From the NCBI GenBank assembly GCA_902572475.1, contig CACGGB010000001.1:1-64000 (forward strand): a stretch of DNA of 64,000 nt, read 5' to 3'. Of this stretch, positions 29,194-39,565 are shown one piece after another. The DNA is from an uncultured Pelagibacteraceae bacterium. GTDB lineage: Bacteria > Pseudomonadota > Alphaproteobacteria > Pelagibacterales > Pelagibacteraceae. Each line of letters opens with the position of its first letter. The stretch's first letter is position 1. Under the pieces are notes generated by a model. That model did not search any database. It was not told where the DNA came from and saw nothing but the letters and a program-made list of their open reading frames with translations. The position numbers and the translations under genes were made by a program.

Positions 29194-29954
29194 TAATATT
29201 CCTCGTAACTTAAGTTATTTTTTAATTTAGTATTTCTTCCCCTGTATATTGCCCCTTTTTTCCATAAAAGTAATGCTTCATAATGTATCGAACCAATAAT
29301 TTTAATTGTCATTAACGGATACTTAAAAAAGTTAGAGATGAGTTGTTTTGAGTTGAATTCTTTTCTCTCTCCTGTTTGGGTAGCTGTTAAAACTGTTCCT
29401 ATCGAGTCTGTTTGTTTTATAAAAACTGAGAGTTTATCATTGGGGTTAAGTAATTTAAAATTATAGTAAGTTTCCATATCCATAAATGGCGAAACGTAAA
29501 ATTTTTTTTTGCATTTTTGAATTATTTCTTCTTCATCTTTAATTTTAAAAATATATGTGTGCTGCTCATTAAAAGTATTTTTTACTTCGTAAAAAATTGC
29601 TTTCAATTTATTACCCTCATAGCAGTAAAAAATACTTAAAGGGTTGAACACATAACCAAAAATTCTTGGATAACAAAGTATTTTTACTTTATTAATTTCA
29701 CCTTTTATATTGAGTTTACTAATGTTTTTAAGCACCCATTCTTTTAAATCGCTTCCGTCGCGTTCTCCATGATCTTTGTCATAAAAGCTGAAAATGTTAA
29801 ATTTATTATGAGAGAAAATATTTATTGAACTGTCTAATTGAGTGATTTCATCTAAATCAATTAATAACGAAAAAGTTTTATATTTTAAAAAATGTCTTAC
29901 AGGTTTAAATCTTGTATGAGTTACTTCACCGTTATAAATGCAGGAGTTCATCAA
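29193..29954 (-). CDS. DUF1365 family protein
   Basis: YNGEVTHTRFKPVRHFLKYKTFSLLIDLDE; YPRIFGYVFNPLSIFYCY. Confidence 0.93.
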   Translation of the reverse strand: MMNSCIYNGEVTHTRFKPVRHFLKYKTFSLLIDLDEITQLDSSINIFSHNKFNIFSFYDKDHGERDGSDLKEWVLKNISKLNIKGEINKVKILCYPRIFGYVFNPLSIFYCYEGNKLKAIFYEVKNTFNEQHTYIFKIKDEEEIIQKCKKKFYVSPFMDMETYYNFKLLNPNDKLSVFIKQTDSIGTVLTATQTGERKEFNSKQLISNFFKYPLMTIKIIGSIHYEALLLWKKGAIYRGRNTKLKNNLSYEEY

Positions 29955-31177
29955 ATTTTAAAGTTATTTATCAAATCTATAGACGATTTTAATCCATCTT
30001 CGTGAAATCCGTAACCAAAATAACTTCCACAAAACCAGGTTCTTTTTTTTCCTTGTATTAATTTTAGATCTTTTTGAAGCGCAGTATTCTTTGAGTCTAA
30101 ATATGGGTGGGTAAAATAAACTTTTTTTATAACAGAATTTTCGTTAATTTTATAAATAGGGTTTAAAGTTAAAAAATAGTCTTTAGATGTTTCTAAATTT
30201 TGTAATTTATTTAACCAATAGGTAATGCATGTCTTTTCTCCATCTGAAACAGAATTCCAACTAGACCAGGCCCTTTTTTTTTGAGGCATTAATCTCTTAT
30301 CAGTATGTAAATAAGCCTCGTTCTTCACGTAATTAAATTTTTCCAATATATTTTTTTCTTGATCCGTTGGTTTTTCTATCATTCTTAAACTTTGGTCAGC
30401 ATGAGAAGCTAGTACTACTTGATCATAGTCAACATATTCATTGCCAATATTTAGCCTGATATTGTCATCACTTCTAATTAACTTATCCACTTTATAATTT
30501 TTAAAAATTTCCCCACTAATTTTATCTGTTACTTTTTTTACATAGGCTCTACTTCTATTTGAAACTGTGTACCATTGCGGTCTATTTTTGAATTTAAATA
30601 AACCATGATTAGTAAAAAAATTTAAAAAAAATTTTAATGGCATTTCTTTTGCTTTATTAAATGGCATTGACCAAATAGCGGCAACCATGGGAATTAAGTG
30701 ATACTCGATGAAGTATTTTGACAATTTTTTTTTATTAAGAAAATTTCCTAAAGTTTCTTCTTTAATTTCACTTTCAAGTAATTTTGGGGCAGTTCTATAA
30801 AATGAGATTATCTCTCTAATCATATATAAAAATTTGAAATTAAAAAAATTTAATTTATTGGCAAAAATACCTCCTAAACCACTTCCGCTATATTCAACAT
30901 TGCTATTCTTAATAGATACAGAAAATGACATGTCGCTTTTTTCATAAGGGACTTTTAATTCATTAAAAAAATTTACTAAATTTGGATAAGTAACCTCATT
31001 AAAAACAATAAAGCCCAGATCTACTGGAATAATCTTATCATCTTCTTTAATCTCATAAGTGAAAGAATGACCTCCAAAGTGATCATCTTTTTCGTATAAA
31101 TCAACTTTATATTTTTTTGAGAGAAAATATGCGGAAGATAATCCTGAGATACCTGAGCCGATAACAGCAATTTTCAT
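29951..31177 (-). CDS. NAD/FAD-binding amine-oxidase-like oxidoreductase
   Basis: IAVIGSGISGLSSAYFLSKKYKVDLYEKDDHFGGHSFTYE; FCGSYFGYGFHEDGLKSSI. Confidence 0.93.
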   Translation of the reverse strand: MKIAVIGSGISGLSSAYFLSKKYKVDLYEKDDHFGGHSFTYEIKEDDKIIPVDLGFIVFNEVTYPNLVNFFNELKVPYEKSDMSFSVSIKNSNVEYSGSGLGGIFANKLNFFNFKFLYMIREIISFYRTAPKLLESEIKEETLGNFLNKKKLSKYFIEYHLIPMVAAIWSMPFNKAKEMPLKFFLNFFTNHGLFKFKNRPQWYTVSNRSRAYVKKVTDKISGEIFKNYKVDKLIRSDDNIRLNIGNEYVDYDQVVLASHADQSLRMIEKPTDQEKNILEKFNYVKNEAYLHTDKRLMPQKKRAWSSWNSVSDGEKTCITYWLNKLQNLETSKDYFLTLNPIYKINENSVIKKVYFTHPYLDSKNTALQKDLKLIQGKKRTWFCGSYFGYGFHEDGLKSSIDLINNFKI

Positions 31178-31186
31178 TAAAAAAGA

Positions 31187-34054
31187 TTAAGCAGCTTCAT
31201 CTTTATATTCATCCATTGAAGGACATGAACATACTAAATTTCTATCTCCGAAAACGTTATCTACTCTAGCAACTGGTGCCCAATATTTATTATTTTTTAC
31301 ATACTCAGTTGGAAAAGCTGCCTCCTCCCTTGAGTAAGCATGTTTCCACTCACTGGAAGCTAATTCGACATAAGTATGAGGTGCATTTTTCAGTGGGTTA
31401 TCTATTTTGTCAAACTTTGATGACTCCACTAAATTAATTTCTTTTTTAATTTTTATAAGTGCATTACAAAATTTATCAATCTCCTCCAAATTTTCACTTT
31501 CAGTTGGCTCAATCATAATTGTGCCAGCAACAGGCCATGACATTGTTGGAGCATGGTAGCCAAAGTCAATCAGTCTTTTTGCTAAATCCTCCTCAGAGAT
31601 ACCTGAACTTGCTTTAATTGGTCGTATATCAATTATGCATTCATGTGCAACATTTCCATTTTTACCAGTGTAAAGAACTTTGTAATCTTTGGATAATTTT
31701 TTTGAAATATAATTTGCATTTAAAATTGAAACTTGCGAGGCTTTTTTCAATCCTTCAGCTCCCATCATCTTTATATACATCCAAGATATTGGAAGTATAC
31801 TTGAACTACCCCAAGGTGCAGCTGATACAGCACCCATTCCATTCTTAGGGCCTGCCTCTTTGATAATTTCGTGTGTTGGTAAAAAATCAGCTAGATGCTT
31901 AGCACAAGCGATTGGGCCCATTCCTGGTCCGCCTCCACCGTGAGGTATACAAAATGTTTTATGTAAATTAATATGACAAACGTCTGGTCCAAATTTCCCT
32001 GGCTTTGCAACACCTACAAGTGCATTTAAATTTGCTCCATCCATATAGACTTGTCCGCCGTGCTTATGAATAACTTCACAAATATCCATAATCTTTTCCT
32101 CGAATACTCCATGCGTAGATGGATAAGTTACCATTAAAGCAGCTAAATCTTTTGAGTGTTTTTCAGCTTTATTTTTAAGATCGTCTATATCAACGTTTCC
32201 ATCGTCATCACAATTGACTACAACTACTTTCATCCCACACATTTGGGCACTTGCTGGATTAGTTCCATGAGCCGAGTCCGGAATTAGACAGACGTTACGA
32301 TTTTCTTGTTTATTGTTTTTATGGAATTTTCTTATAGTCATTAAACCTGCGTACTCTCCTTGAGCTCCAGAGTTTGGTTGTAAAGAAACTGCATCATATC
32401 CAGTAATTTCTTTTAGGTCATTTATTAGATCATTAAAAAGAATTTTATAGCCTTCCATTTGATTTGTAGGAACAAATGGATGTGGAAGTGAAAACTCTTT
32501 CCAGGTAATAGGTATTAATTCCGCTGTTGCATTGAGCTTCATTGTACAAGATCCTAAAGCAATCATTGATCTATTGAGCGCAATATCACAATCTTCTAGT
32601 TTCTTTAGATATCTTAGCATCTCAGTTTCAGAATGGTATTTGTTAAAAACTGGATGGGTTAAGTATTTTGAAGTTCTTAAAAGATTTTTTGGAAGATTAT
32701 CTAGTTCAACCTTTACATCTTGTTTTATAATTTTAGAAACCCCAAATAACTTTAAAAGTAAATTAACATCATCAAGTTTTTTTGCTTCATCAAAAGCAAC
32801 TGATAAATGCTCTTTATCGACTTTTCTAAGGTTTATATTCTCTTTTAATGCAGCTTCATAAATAGAGCTTGTTTTTTCATTGGTCTTAATTGTAACGGTA
32901 TCAAAGAAATGATCTGATAAAATCTTGTAACCACCTGTTTTAATGTTATCAGCAAAAATTTTAGCTAATTTCGAAGTTCTATTCGCTATTTTAAGTATTC
33001 CTTCAGGTCCATGATAAATCGCAAAGGCAGCAGAAATGATAGCTAGCAATGCTTGAGCAGTGCAAATATTGCTTGTCGCTTTGTCTCTTCTGATATGTTG
33101 CTCTCTAGTTTGTAAAGAGAGCCTGTAAGCTTTTTTTCCGTGTCTATCTTTTGAAACGCCTATAATTCTCCCCGGCATTGATCTTTTAAATTCCTCTTTA
33201 GTTGCAAAAAATGCTGCGTGAGGTCCACCGTATCCCATTGGAATACCAAATCTTTGAGCGCTTCCGACAGCAATGTCTGCTCCAAGTTCTGCTGGAGTTT
33301 TCAATCTAGCTAAAGCTAATAAATCGCAAACCAAAATAGCTTTTCCATTTTTTTTGTGTATTTGACTAATACTTTCACTAGGATCGTTTATCTCACCTAA
33401 AGTTCCAGGATATGATAAAACTCCGCAAATAATATCTTCGTTAATTTTCGTAAGTTCTTTTTTTTCATCACCAATGATCAATTCTAAACCAAAAGGATTT
33501 GTTCTTGTTTTTATGAGATCAATTGTTTGAGGATTGCAATTGCTTGAGATAAATATTTTTTTTGAATTAGTCTTATCTAATCTCTGGCTTAAACCTACTG
33601 CTTCTGCTGTTGCTGTTGCTTCATCCAATAAAGAAGCATTAGCTATATCCATGCCTGTTAAGTCAATAATTGATTGTTGAAAATTTAAAAGCATTTCAAG
33701 ACGACCTTGTGCCACTTCTGGCTGATAAGGTGTATAAGACGTGTACCATCCTGGATTTTCTAAAATATTTCTAAGAATTACGTTAGGTGTAATAGAATTA
33801 TAGTATCCCATTCCAATAAAATTTTTAAAGATTTTATTTTTTTTGGATATAGATTTTAATTTTTTTAAAGCATCATTTTCTGACATTGGCTGATCAACTT
33901 TTAGATCATCTTTTAATAAGATTTTTTCTGGCACAGTATTGCTCATTAGATCCTCTAGCGTCTTATATCCAACGTATTGCAACATTTTAGATTGATCTTC
34001 CTCAGAGGGACCAATGTGTCTTTTAATAAATTCTTTTGAATTATCGTCAATCAT
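31187..34054 (-). CDS. gcvP: Glycine dehydrogenase (decarboxylating), GcvP
   Basis: Full-length 955 aa; DSAHGTNPASAQMCGMKVV, NLHKTFCIPHGGGGPGMGPI. Confidence 0.98.
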   Translation of the reverse strand: MIDDNSKEFIKRHIGPSEEDQSKMLQYVGYKTLEDLMSNTVPEKILLKDDLKVDQPMSENDALKKLKSISKKNKIFKNFIGMGYYNSITPNVILRNILENPGWYTSYTPYQPEVAQGRLEMLLNFQQSIIDLTGMDIANASLLDEATATAEAVGLSQRLDKTNSKKIFISSNCNPQTIDLIKTRTNPFGLELIIGDEKKELTKINEDIICGVLSYPGTLGEINDPSESISQIHKKNGKAILVCDLLALARLKTPAELGADIAVGSAQRFGIPMGYGGPHAAFFATKEEFKRSMPGRIIGVSKDRHGKKAYRLSLQTREQHIRRDKATSNICTAQALLAIISAAFAIYHGPEGILKIANRTSKLAKIFADNIKTGGYKILSDHFFDTVTIKTNEKTSSIYEAALKENINLRKVDKEHLSVAFDEAKKLDDVNLLLKLFGVSKIIKQDVKVELDNLPKNLLRTSKYLTHPVFNKYHSETEMLRYLKKLEDCDIALNRSMIALGSCTMKLNATAELIPITWKEFSLPHPFVPTNQMEGYKILFNDLINDLKEITGYDAVSLQPNSGAQGEYAGLMTIRKFHKNNKQENRNVCLIPDSAHGTNPASAQMCGMKVVVVNCDDDGNVDIDDLKNKAEKHSKDLAALMVTYPSTHGVFEEKIMDICEVIHKHGGQVYMDGANLNALVGVAKPGKFGPDVCHINLHKTFCIPHGGGGPGMGPIACAKHLADFLPTHEIIKEAGPKNGMGAVSAAPWGSSSILPISWMYIKMMGAEGLKKASQVSILNANYISKKLSKDYKVLYTGKNGNVAHECIIDIRPIKASSGISEEDLAKRLIDFGYHAPTMSWPVAGTIMIEPTESENLEEIDKFCNALIKIKKEINLVESSKFDKIDNPLKNAPHTYVELASSEWKHAYSREEAAFPTEYVKNNKYWAPVARVDNVFGDRNLVCSCPSMDEYKDEAA

Positions 34055-34435
34055 TTAACTTGGGTTCTCCTTACAAAACTTATCATATTCGTCTTTTGAC
34101 ATAAGCGAGTCATACTCACCTTTATCCTTTATCTTTAACTTAAAAAACCAACTTGCACCTTCAGGGTCTGAATTTACGCTACCGGGGTCATCAGCAATAG
34201 CTTTATTTCCCTCAGTAATTTCCCCAGAAATGGGAGAGTAAACATCACTCGCAGCTTTAGTAGACTCTACAACAGCTGCTTGACCTTCTTTTTCTACAGC
34301 TTTTCCTGCATCAGGAACCTCTACAAAAACAATATCACCGAGCATTTCTGTTGCATGCTTAGTTATTCCAACTGTAGCAACATCTCCATCCAATGAGACC
34401 CATTCGTGTTTTTTAGAAAATTTTTTTTCGCTCAT
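34055..34435 (-). CDS. gcvH: Glycine cleavage H protein
   Basis: [19 protein letters not shown] lipoyl-lysine motif. Confidence 0.98.
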   Translation of the reverse strand: MSEKKFSKKHEWVSLDGDVATVGITKHATEMLGDIVFVEVPDAGKAVEKEGQAAVVESTKAASDVYSPISGEITEGNKAIADDPGSVNSDPEGASWFFKLKIKDKGEYDSLMSKDEYDKFCKENPS

Positions 34436-34447
34436 ATTTGTTTCTCC

Positions 34448-35542
34448 TTATTTAACATAACTTTTTTTATAAAATGGAAGTTCGGAAATTTTACCCCCAT
34501 ATTTTTTTCCCCTTACTTCAAGCTGAATAGATGTACCTATTTCAGAAAATTCAGATTTAACATATCCCATTGCAACTGGAGCGTTTACACTTGGGCCAAA
34601 AGTACCGCTTGTTACGAATCCTATTTCATTATTATCTGATGAAAAGATTTTGGTATTTTCTCTTGCTATAACTTTTCCATCTGGCTTTATACCAACTCTA
34701 ATTTTTTCACTACCGTTAGCTAATAAATTTTTTATTTTTTCCCAGCCATTAAATCCACCAACTTCTTTTCTTTTTTTTGCTATAGCCCATTTTAAATTAG
34801 CCTCTACCGGATTTATTTTTTCGTTTAAATCATGACCATATAAACACAGACCTGCCTCTAATCTTAATGTATCTCTAGCTCCTAAACCTATAGGTTTAAC
34901 TTCATTTGAAATTAAGTAATCGATTAGTTTTTCAACTTTTGTATTAGAAATTGAGATTTCAAAACCATCTTCACCAGTGTATCCAGATCTTGTTACATAA
35001 AGTTTTTCACCCTCATACTCAAAATTACTTCCTGTCATAAATTTTAAATTAGCGACACCTGGGATTAACTTTTCTAAAATCTCTACAGATTTGGGACCTT
35101 GTAATGCTATTAAAGATAAATCATTGTTTAAAAGATGTTTATGATCTTTATTTAAAAATTGTGAAATTTGCTTAATATCGTTTTCCTTACAAGCTGCATT
35201 TAAAATGATACAAAAACCTTTTTCTGTTCTTGTTATAATTAAATCATCAATTATTCCACCTTCGTTATTAAGTAAAAAAGAATATTTTGAATGGTTAACT
35301 TTCAAATTTTTTAAATCTGCTGGAATAATTTTTTCTAAAGAAACTATTAATGTTTCATCCCCTTCTAAAAAAAATTGTCCCATATGTGACACATCAAAAA
35401 ATCCAGCGTGTGTTCTTGTAGAAATATGTTCCTTTACAATACCATCTTTATATTGGATAGGCATTTCATAGCCAGCGAACGGAACAAATTTTGCTCCTAA
35501 GTTTTTATGATAATTATATAAAGCTGTTTTTTGTACTTCCAT
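34448..35542 (-). CDS. gcvT: Aminomethyltransferase GcvT
   Basis: FVPFAGYEMPIQYKDGIVKEH; GYTGEDGFEI. Confidence 0.98.
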   Translation of the reverse strand: MEVQKTALYNYHKNLGAKFVPFAGYEMPIQYKDGIVKEHISTRTHAGFFDVSHMGQFFLEGDETLIVSLEKIIPADLKNLKVNHSKYSFLLNNEGGIIDDLIITRTEKGFCIILNAACKENDIKQISQFLNKDHKHLLNNDLSLIALQGPKSVEILEKLIPGVANLKFMTGSNFEYEGEKLYVTRSGYTGEDGFEISISNTKVEKLIDYLISNEVKPIGLGARDTLRLEAGLCLYGHDLNEKINPVEANLKWAIAKKRKEVGGFNGWEKIKNLLANGSEKIRVGIKPDGKVIARENTKIFSSDNNEIGFVTSGTFGPSVNAPVAMGYVKSEFSEIGTSIQLEVRGKKYGGKISELPFYKKSYVK

Positions 35543-35557
35543 AATAACTCTTATCTA

Positions 35558-35718
35558 ACCCCATCTGTCTATGTACCTGAGAGATTTAATCCTTCGGTGA
35601 GGCTTTCGCCTGCTTTCCAGAGTTATTACAGTAACGGTCCTTTTGCCTGAGAGTTTCCGGGGTGGTTGCTCCTTCGGCGCCTAAATGGTCTCTCCCGTTA
35701 CGCTGGGGACTCTCCTCT
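35558..35718 (-). promoter_or_regulatory. Tandem glycine riboswitch upstream of gcvT
   Basis: Minus-strand CGGGAGAGACC..GCCGAAGGAGCAA..CCGGAAACTCTCAGGCAAAAGGACCGTTAC then AACTCTGGAAAGCAGG..CACCGAAGGATTAAATCTCTCAGGTACATAGACAGATGGGG. Confidence 0.93.
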
Positions 35719-35748
35719 AAATACAGTAAAAAGTCAAATGCAAATTAT

Positions 35749-36612
35749 TCAAGTCTTGCTATGTTTTTTATCAAAACTCTTCAATATTATTGCCGAAATT
35801 ATGACTGCACCGCCTATAAATACACTAATTGGAGGAATTTCATTTAAAAATAACCATACCCAAAGAGGCGCACATAAAGTTTCCATCAACATTAAAAGTC
35901 CTACTGTTGCTGATTCAACTGTTCTTGATCCAATTGTTATACAAATAAAGCTAACTGCTAATTGTGGAACTCCAAGAAGAAAACCCATCCAAAGATCGTG
36001 TTTAGTGAATTCAAATGACTCTGCTAAGAAAAAACCGTAAATCAAACTGAATATTCCAGAATAAAAAATTGCTGGAACCATATCAACTTTAGTATTTTTT
36101 CTAATTATCATTACTAAAATCGCAAAATTTATTGGGATTGCTAATGCCACTACATTTCCGAATAGTGATCCGCCTGAAATAGAGTCACCAACCATTATAA
36201 TAATACCGCTCATCGCAAGAAAGATTGATATTAAACCGATTAAAGAAACTTTTTCTTTTAAATAAAAGTAGCCGAATATTGCCAGAAACATAGTTTGGGT
36301 GCTTATAATAAAAACGACATTTGCTACTGTTGTATTGCTCATCGCAACTACAAAAGCAACAAAGCTAAATGATAAAACAAAACCTCCTAATAATCCTGGA
36401 AGGCCAGATTCTTTAATAATATTAAAGGTATTTTTTTTATAAGTTACCAAAAGAAAAGCTATTAAAGCTAAAAGGAAAAAAAATGATCTTAGAAATAATA
36501 TTTGCCAGATACTTGCCTCTTCAAAAGATCTAATTATAAATCCTCCCCAGCTTAAACAAAATCCGCCAAATAAGAGTAGAATATAACCTGGTATTTTATA
36601 TAAAAATTGCAT
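35749..36612 (-). CDS. EamA/DMT-family transporter
   Basis: ~10 TM, two EamA-like halves. Confidence 0.88.
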   Translation of the reverse strand: MQFLYKIPGYILLLFGGFCLSWGGFIIRSFEEASIWQILFLRSFFFLLALIAFLLVTYKKNTFNIIKESGLPGLLGGFVLSFSFVAFVVAMSNTTVANVVFIISTQTMFLAIFGYFYLKEKVSLIGLISIFLAMSGIIIMVGDSISGGSLFGNVVALAIPINFAILVMIIRKNTKVDMVPAIFYSGIFSLIYGFFLAESFEFTKHDLWMGFLLGVPQLAVSFICITIGSRTVESATVGLLMLMETLCAPLWVWLFLNEIPPISVFIGGAVIISAIILKSFDKKHSKT

Positions 36613-37938
36613 TTAGAATTTTTTCAAAATATTTTTAAAATAATATTGTAAAGTCAGGGACCTAAATATCATAAATAATAAAAGAGATAACCAAATACCA
36701 TGATTATCTAGATATTTTGTAAGAAGGATTGATGCTCCAATATAACCTAAAACAGATATTATCATTGCATTTCTAATTTCTTTTGTTTGGGACGCTCCGA
36801 TAAATATTCCATCTAATTGATAACAAAAACACGCAATCGGTGGAATTATAATTACCCATAAGACATGTTGAAAAGAAATAAATCTTAAAATTTCAATATC
36901 AGTAATTATATAAATTATTTCTTTAAAAAATATTAAATAAATAAAAGAAATAATTATTGCGGTGATAAAGCTTACCTGAATAGAATTTTTTACAACCTCT
37001 AAAAAAGATTTTCGATTTCTTCTCCCTACAGCGAAACCTACAATTCCTTCAGTCGAAAATGCATAAGCATCTAAGAAGAATGATGATAAAATTATAAATT
37101 GCATTAATATTGTATTAACTGCTAAATAGTCTTCTCCAATTTTTGAACCAAGATAAGTTACCCATAGAAAAGCAAATGTGAGAAATAAAGTTCTTATAAA
37201 AATATCTAAATTTATATTTAAAAGTTTGAGTAATTTAGACCTTACTACTAAATTTTCAAATTTAGGAATTACTTTGAATTTTTGAATAATATAATTATAG
37301 GTAAATATCGTGAAAATAATTAAGGTTATATAACTCGAAATTAAAGTTCCTAGAGCTACACCAAAAACTTTTAAATCATATGTTAAAACTAGAAGAGAGC
37401 TAAAAATAATATTCAAACTTGATAGAACAATTATTAAAAAACTTGAAATTTTTGTTTTTTGTATGCCTAGATAAAAACCCACTAGAACATAAATAATTAA
37501 TTCTGCAGGAATTGAAAAAATTCTTACATTTAAATAAGTTTTTATTAATACTTCTGTTTCATCAGAGGGTGAGAAAAAATAACTTATCGCAATTTTTAAA
37601 GCTGGGAAAAAAATAATTATTATAAATGCTGCAATTAAAGCAAGTGCTATATTTCTTAAGATCGTTTTTACTATCTCTCTATAATCACTTCTTCCATAAG
37701 CTTGTGCAACTATGCCAACGGTACCCATTCTTAAAAAACCAAAACTCCAAACAATCATTGTCATAACTGATGTAGCTATACTTGTTGCAGCTAAATACTT
37801 GGTTTCACTTAGATTTCCCATCAAGCCTGTATCAACCATTCCTACTAATGGAATGGCCATGTTTGAAAAAAAAACCGGTATGGACAACAAAATTATTTGT
37901 TTTTTTGAAAATTTTGATGAGCTTTTGAACAGTTCCAT
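36613..37938 (-). CDS. MATE-family efflux transporter
   Basis: SIPVFFSNMAIPLVGMVDTGLMG; 12 TM. Confidence 0.92.
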   Translation of the reverse strand: MELFKSSSKFSKKQIILLSIPVFFSNMAIPLVGMVDTGLMGNLSETKYLAATSIATSVMTMIVWSFGFLRMGTVGIVAQAYGRSDYREIVKTILRNIALALIAAFIIIIFFPALKIAISYFFSPSDETEVLIKTYLNVRIFSIPAELIIYVLVGFYLGIQKTKISSFLIIVLSSLNIIFSSLLVLTYDLKVFGVALGTLISSYITLIIFTIFTYNYIIQKFKVIPKFENLVVRSKLLKLLNINLDIFIRTLFLTFAFLWVTYLGSKIGEDYLAVNTILMQFIILSSFFLDAYAFSTEGIVGFAVGRRNRKSFLEVVKNSIQVSFITAIIISFIYLIFFKEIIYIITDIEILRFISFQHVLWVIIIPPIACFCYQLDGIFIGASQTKEIRNAMIISVLGYIGASILLTKYLDNHGIWLSLLLFMIFRSLTLQYYFKNILKKF

Positions 37939-37985
37939 TTTATTCTTTAATATATCTTAATAACCTTATATACATTGATTCTCGA

Positions 37986-38603
37986 ATGTTAGAGCAAGTA
38001 ATTATCTCAGTACAAATAATCCTTATAGATATTGTTATGGCTGCGGATAACGCGATCATAATAGGTTTAATCGCTGCAGGATTTGCAACAGATAATAGAA
38101 GAAAAATTATAGCATGGGGTGTTGCTGCAGCATTCTTGTTTAGAATTATTTTTGCATCAGGAGCTAATTATCTGTTTGAATTTGCCTGGATAAAGATTCT
38201 AGGCGGGGTTTTGCTTTTATGGGTAATAAATAATTTAAGACAAGACTTCTTTGGTAAAAATAAAATTAAAACTCCTCAAGTAAAATCAGCTGAAACTAAA
38301 AGTTTTAGCGTTGGGGTTTATCAAGTTTTAATTGCTGATCTTACACTAAGTTTCGACAACACTATTGCAGTAGTTGCCGCCTCAAAAGGTAATTTTCATT
38401 TAATGGTAATAGGTCTGTTATTATCAGTATTTTTGATCGCAACTCTTGCAAGTTATTTTGCTGACTATATCAAAAAACATATGTGGCTTGGATATTTAGG
38501 ATTATTTGTAATTTTAGTTATTTCTATACAATTAATAATTGGCGGACTTGTAAGTTACGAAGTTCTATCAATTAATGAAAAATATAAATTTTTATTCTTA
38601 TAA
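37986..38603 (+). CDS. TerC/YjbE-family integral membrane protein
   Basis: ILIDIVMAADNAIIIGL and ADLTLSFDNTIAVVAASKGN paired DN motifs. Confidence 0.9.
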   Translation: MLEQVIISVQIILIDIVMAADNAIIIGLIAAGFATDNRRKIIAWGVAAAFLFRIIFASGANYLFEFAWIKILGGVLLLWVINNLRQDFFGKNKIKTPQVKSAETKSFSVGVYQVLIADLTLSFDNTIAVVAASKGNFHLMVIGLLLSVFLIATLASYFADYIKKHMWLGYLGLFVILVISIQLIIGGLVSYEVLSINEKYKFLFL

Positions 38604-39565
38604 TGTTAGATTTTTGTGTTATAGGGTCAGGTATATCTGGCTCTACAATAGCTCACCATCTTTCAAAAAAGTACTCGGTACATATTCTTGATAAAGCAAG
38701 AGGTCCGGGCGGACGTGCATCAAATAAAAGATTTAAACAAAATTTAAGTTTTGACCATGGGGTTCAATATATTTCTCCAAAATCTAAAGAATTTTTAAAG
38801 TTTATAAAAACTCTTTGTAAAAAAAAAGAAGCAAAAATTTGGACTGGCAATCATTTAGATTTTACATTTGAAAAAAAGGAAATTTCAGAAAAGTTTATTG
38901 GTAAGAAAGGCAACAATTTTATTTCTAAATTTTATACCAAAAAAATAAAAAAAAGTTTTCAATCTTCAGTCAAAACTATCTTAAATAATAAATATTTTTG
39001 GGAAATAAGACTTGATAATGGTGAAAATATACAAGCTAAGTCTATAATTTTAACTTGTCCTTTTCCTCAAACAAAAAAAATCGCAGGTAAATATCTTGAA
39101 AAAAAAATATCAAATTTAAAGATAAATATGGAGCCTAACATTACAACAATGTTGGCTTTTAAAAATCAAAAAACTGTTCCTGTGAGTAGTATAAAATTCA
39201 ATGATGACATTTTAACATGGGCAGCTTTTGAAAACAGTAAAAACAGATTTAACTCTTCAAATTCACTTTGGACATTACAATCCTCAATTGGATGGGCTAG
39301 AAAGAATATAAATCATTATAAAAAAAGTAAAAAAGTAGAAAATACTTTAATATCAAAATTTTTAAACTTTACAGGCTACAAAAAAAATAAAATTATTTTC
39401 AAAAGAACACACGGATGGAAATATTCTTATAATTTAAATGGTTCGCCTTTAAAGAGTTATTGGAATAAAAAGTTAAGGTTAGGATTGTGCGCTGATTGGT
39501 TTATCGGTCCTAAAGTTGAAAATGCATGGTTAAGTGCTAATGATTTAGCAAAGAAAATCAAATGA
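38603..39565 (+). CDS. Renalase-like NAD(P)/FAD-dependent oxidoreductase
   Basis: CVIGSGISGSTIAHHL..DKARGPGGRASNKRF..FDHGVQYI. Confidence 0.88.
   Translation: MLDFCVIGSGISGSTIAHHLSKKYSVHILDKARGPGGRASNKRFKQNLSFDHGVQYISPKSKEFLKFIKTLCKKKEAKIWTGNHLDFTFEKKEISEKFIGKKGNNFISKFYTKKIKKSFQSSVKTILNNKYFWEIRLDNGENIQAKSIILTCPFPQTKKIAGKYLEKKISNLKINMEPNITTMLAFKNQKTVPVSSIKFNDDILTWAAFENSKNRFNSSNSLWTLQSSIGWARKNINHYKKSKKVENTLISKFLNFTGYKKNKIIFKRTHGWKYSYNLNGSPLKSYWNKKLRLGLCADWFIGPKVENAWLSANDLAKKIK

Noticed and set aside
32532-32861. 109-aa + strand ORF inside gcvP
   Set aside because: Antisense shadow of a highly conserved gene
35662-36040. + strand ORFs 35662..35847 and 35666..36040
   Set aside because: Overlap the glycine riboswitch and the antisense of the EamA transporter; not credible coding
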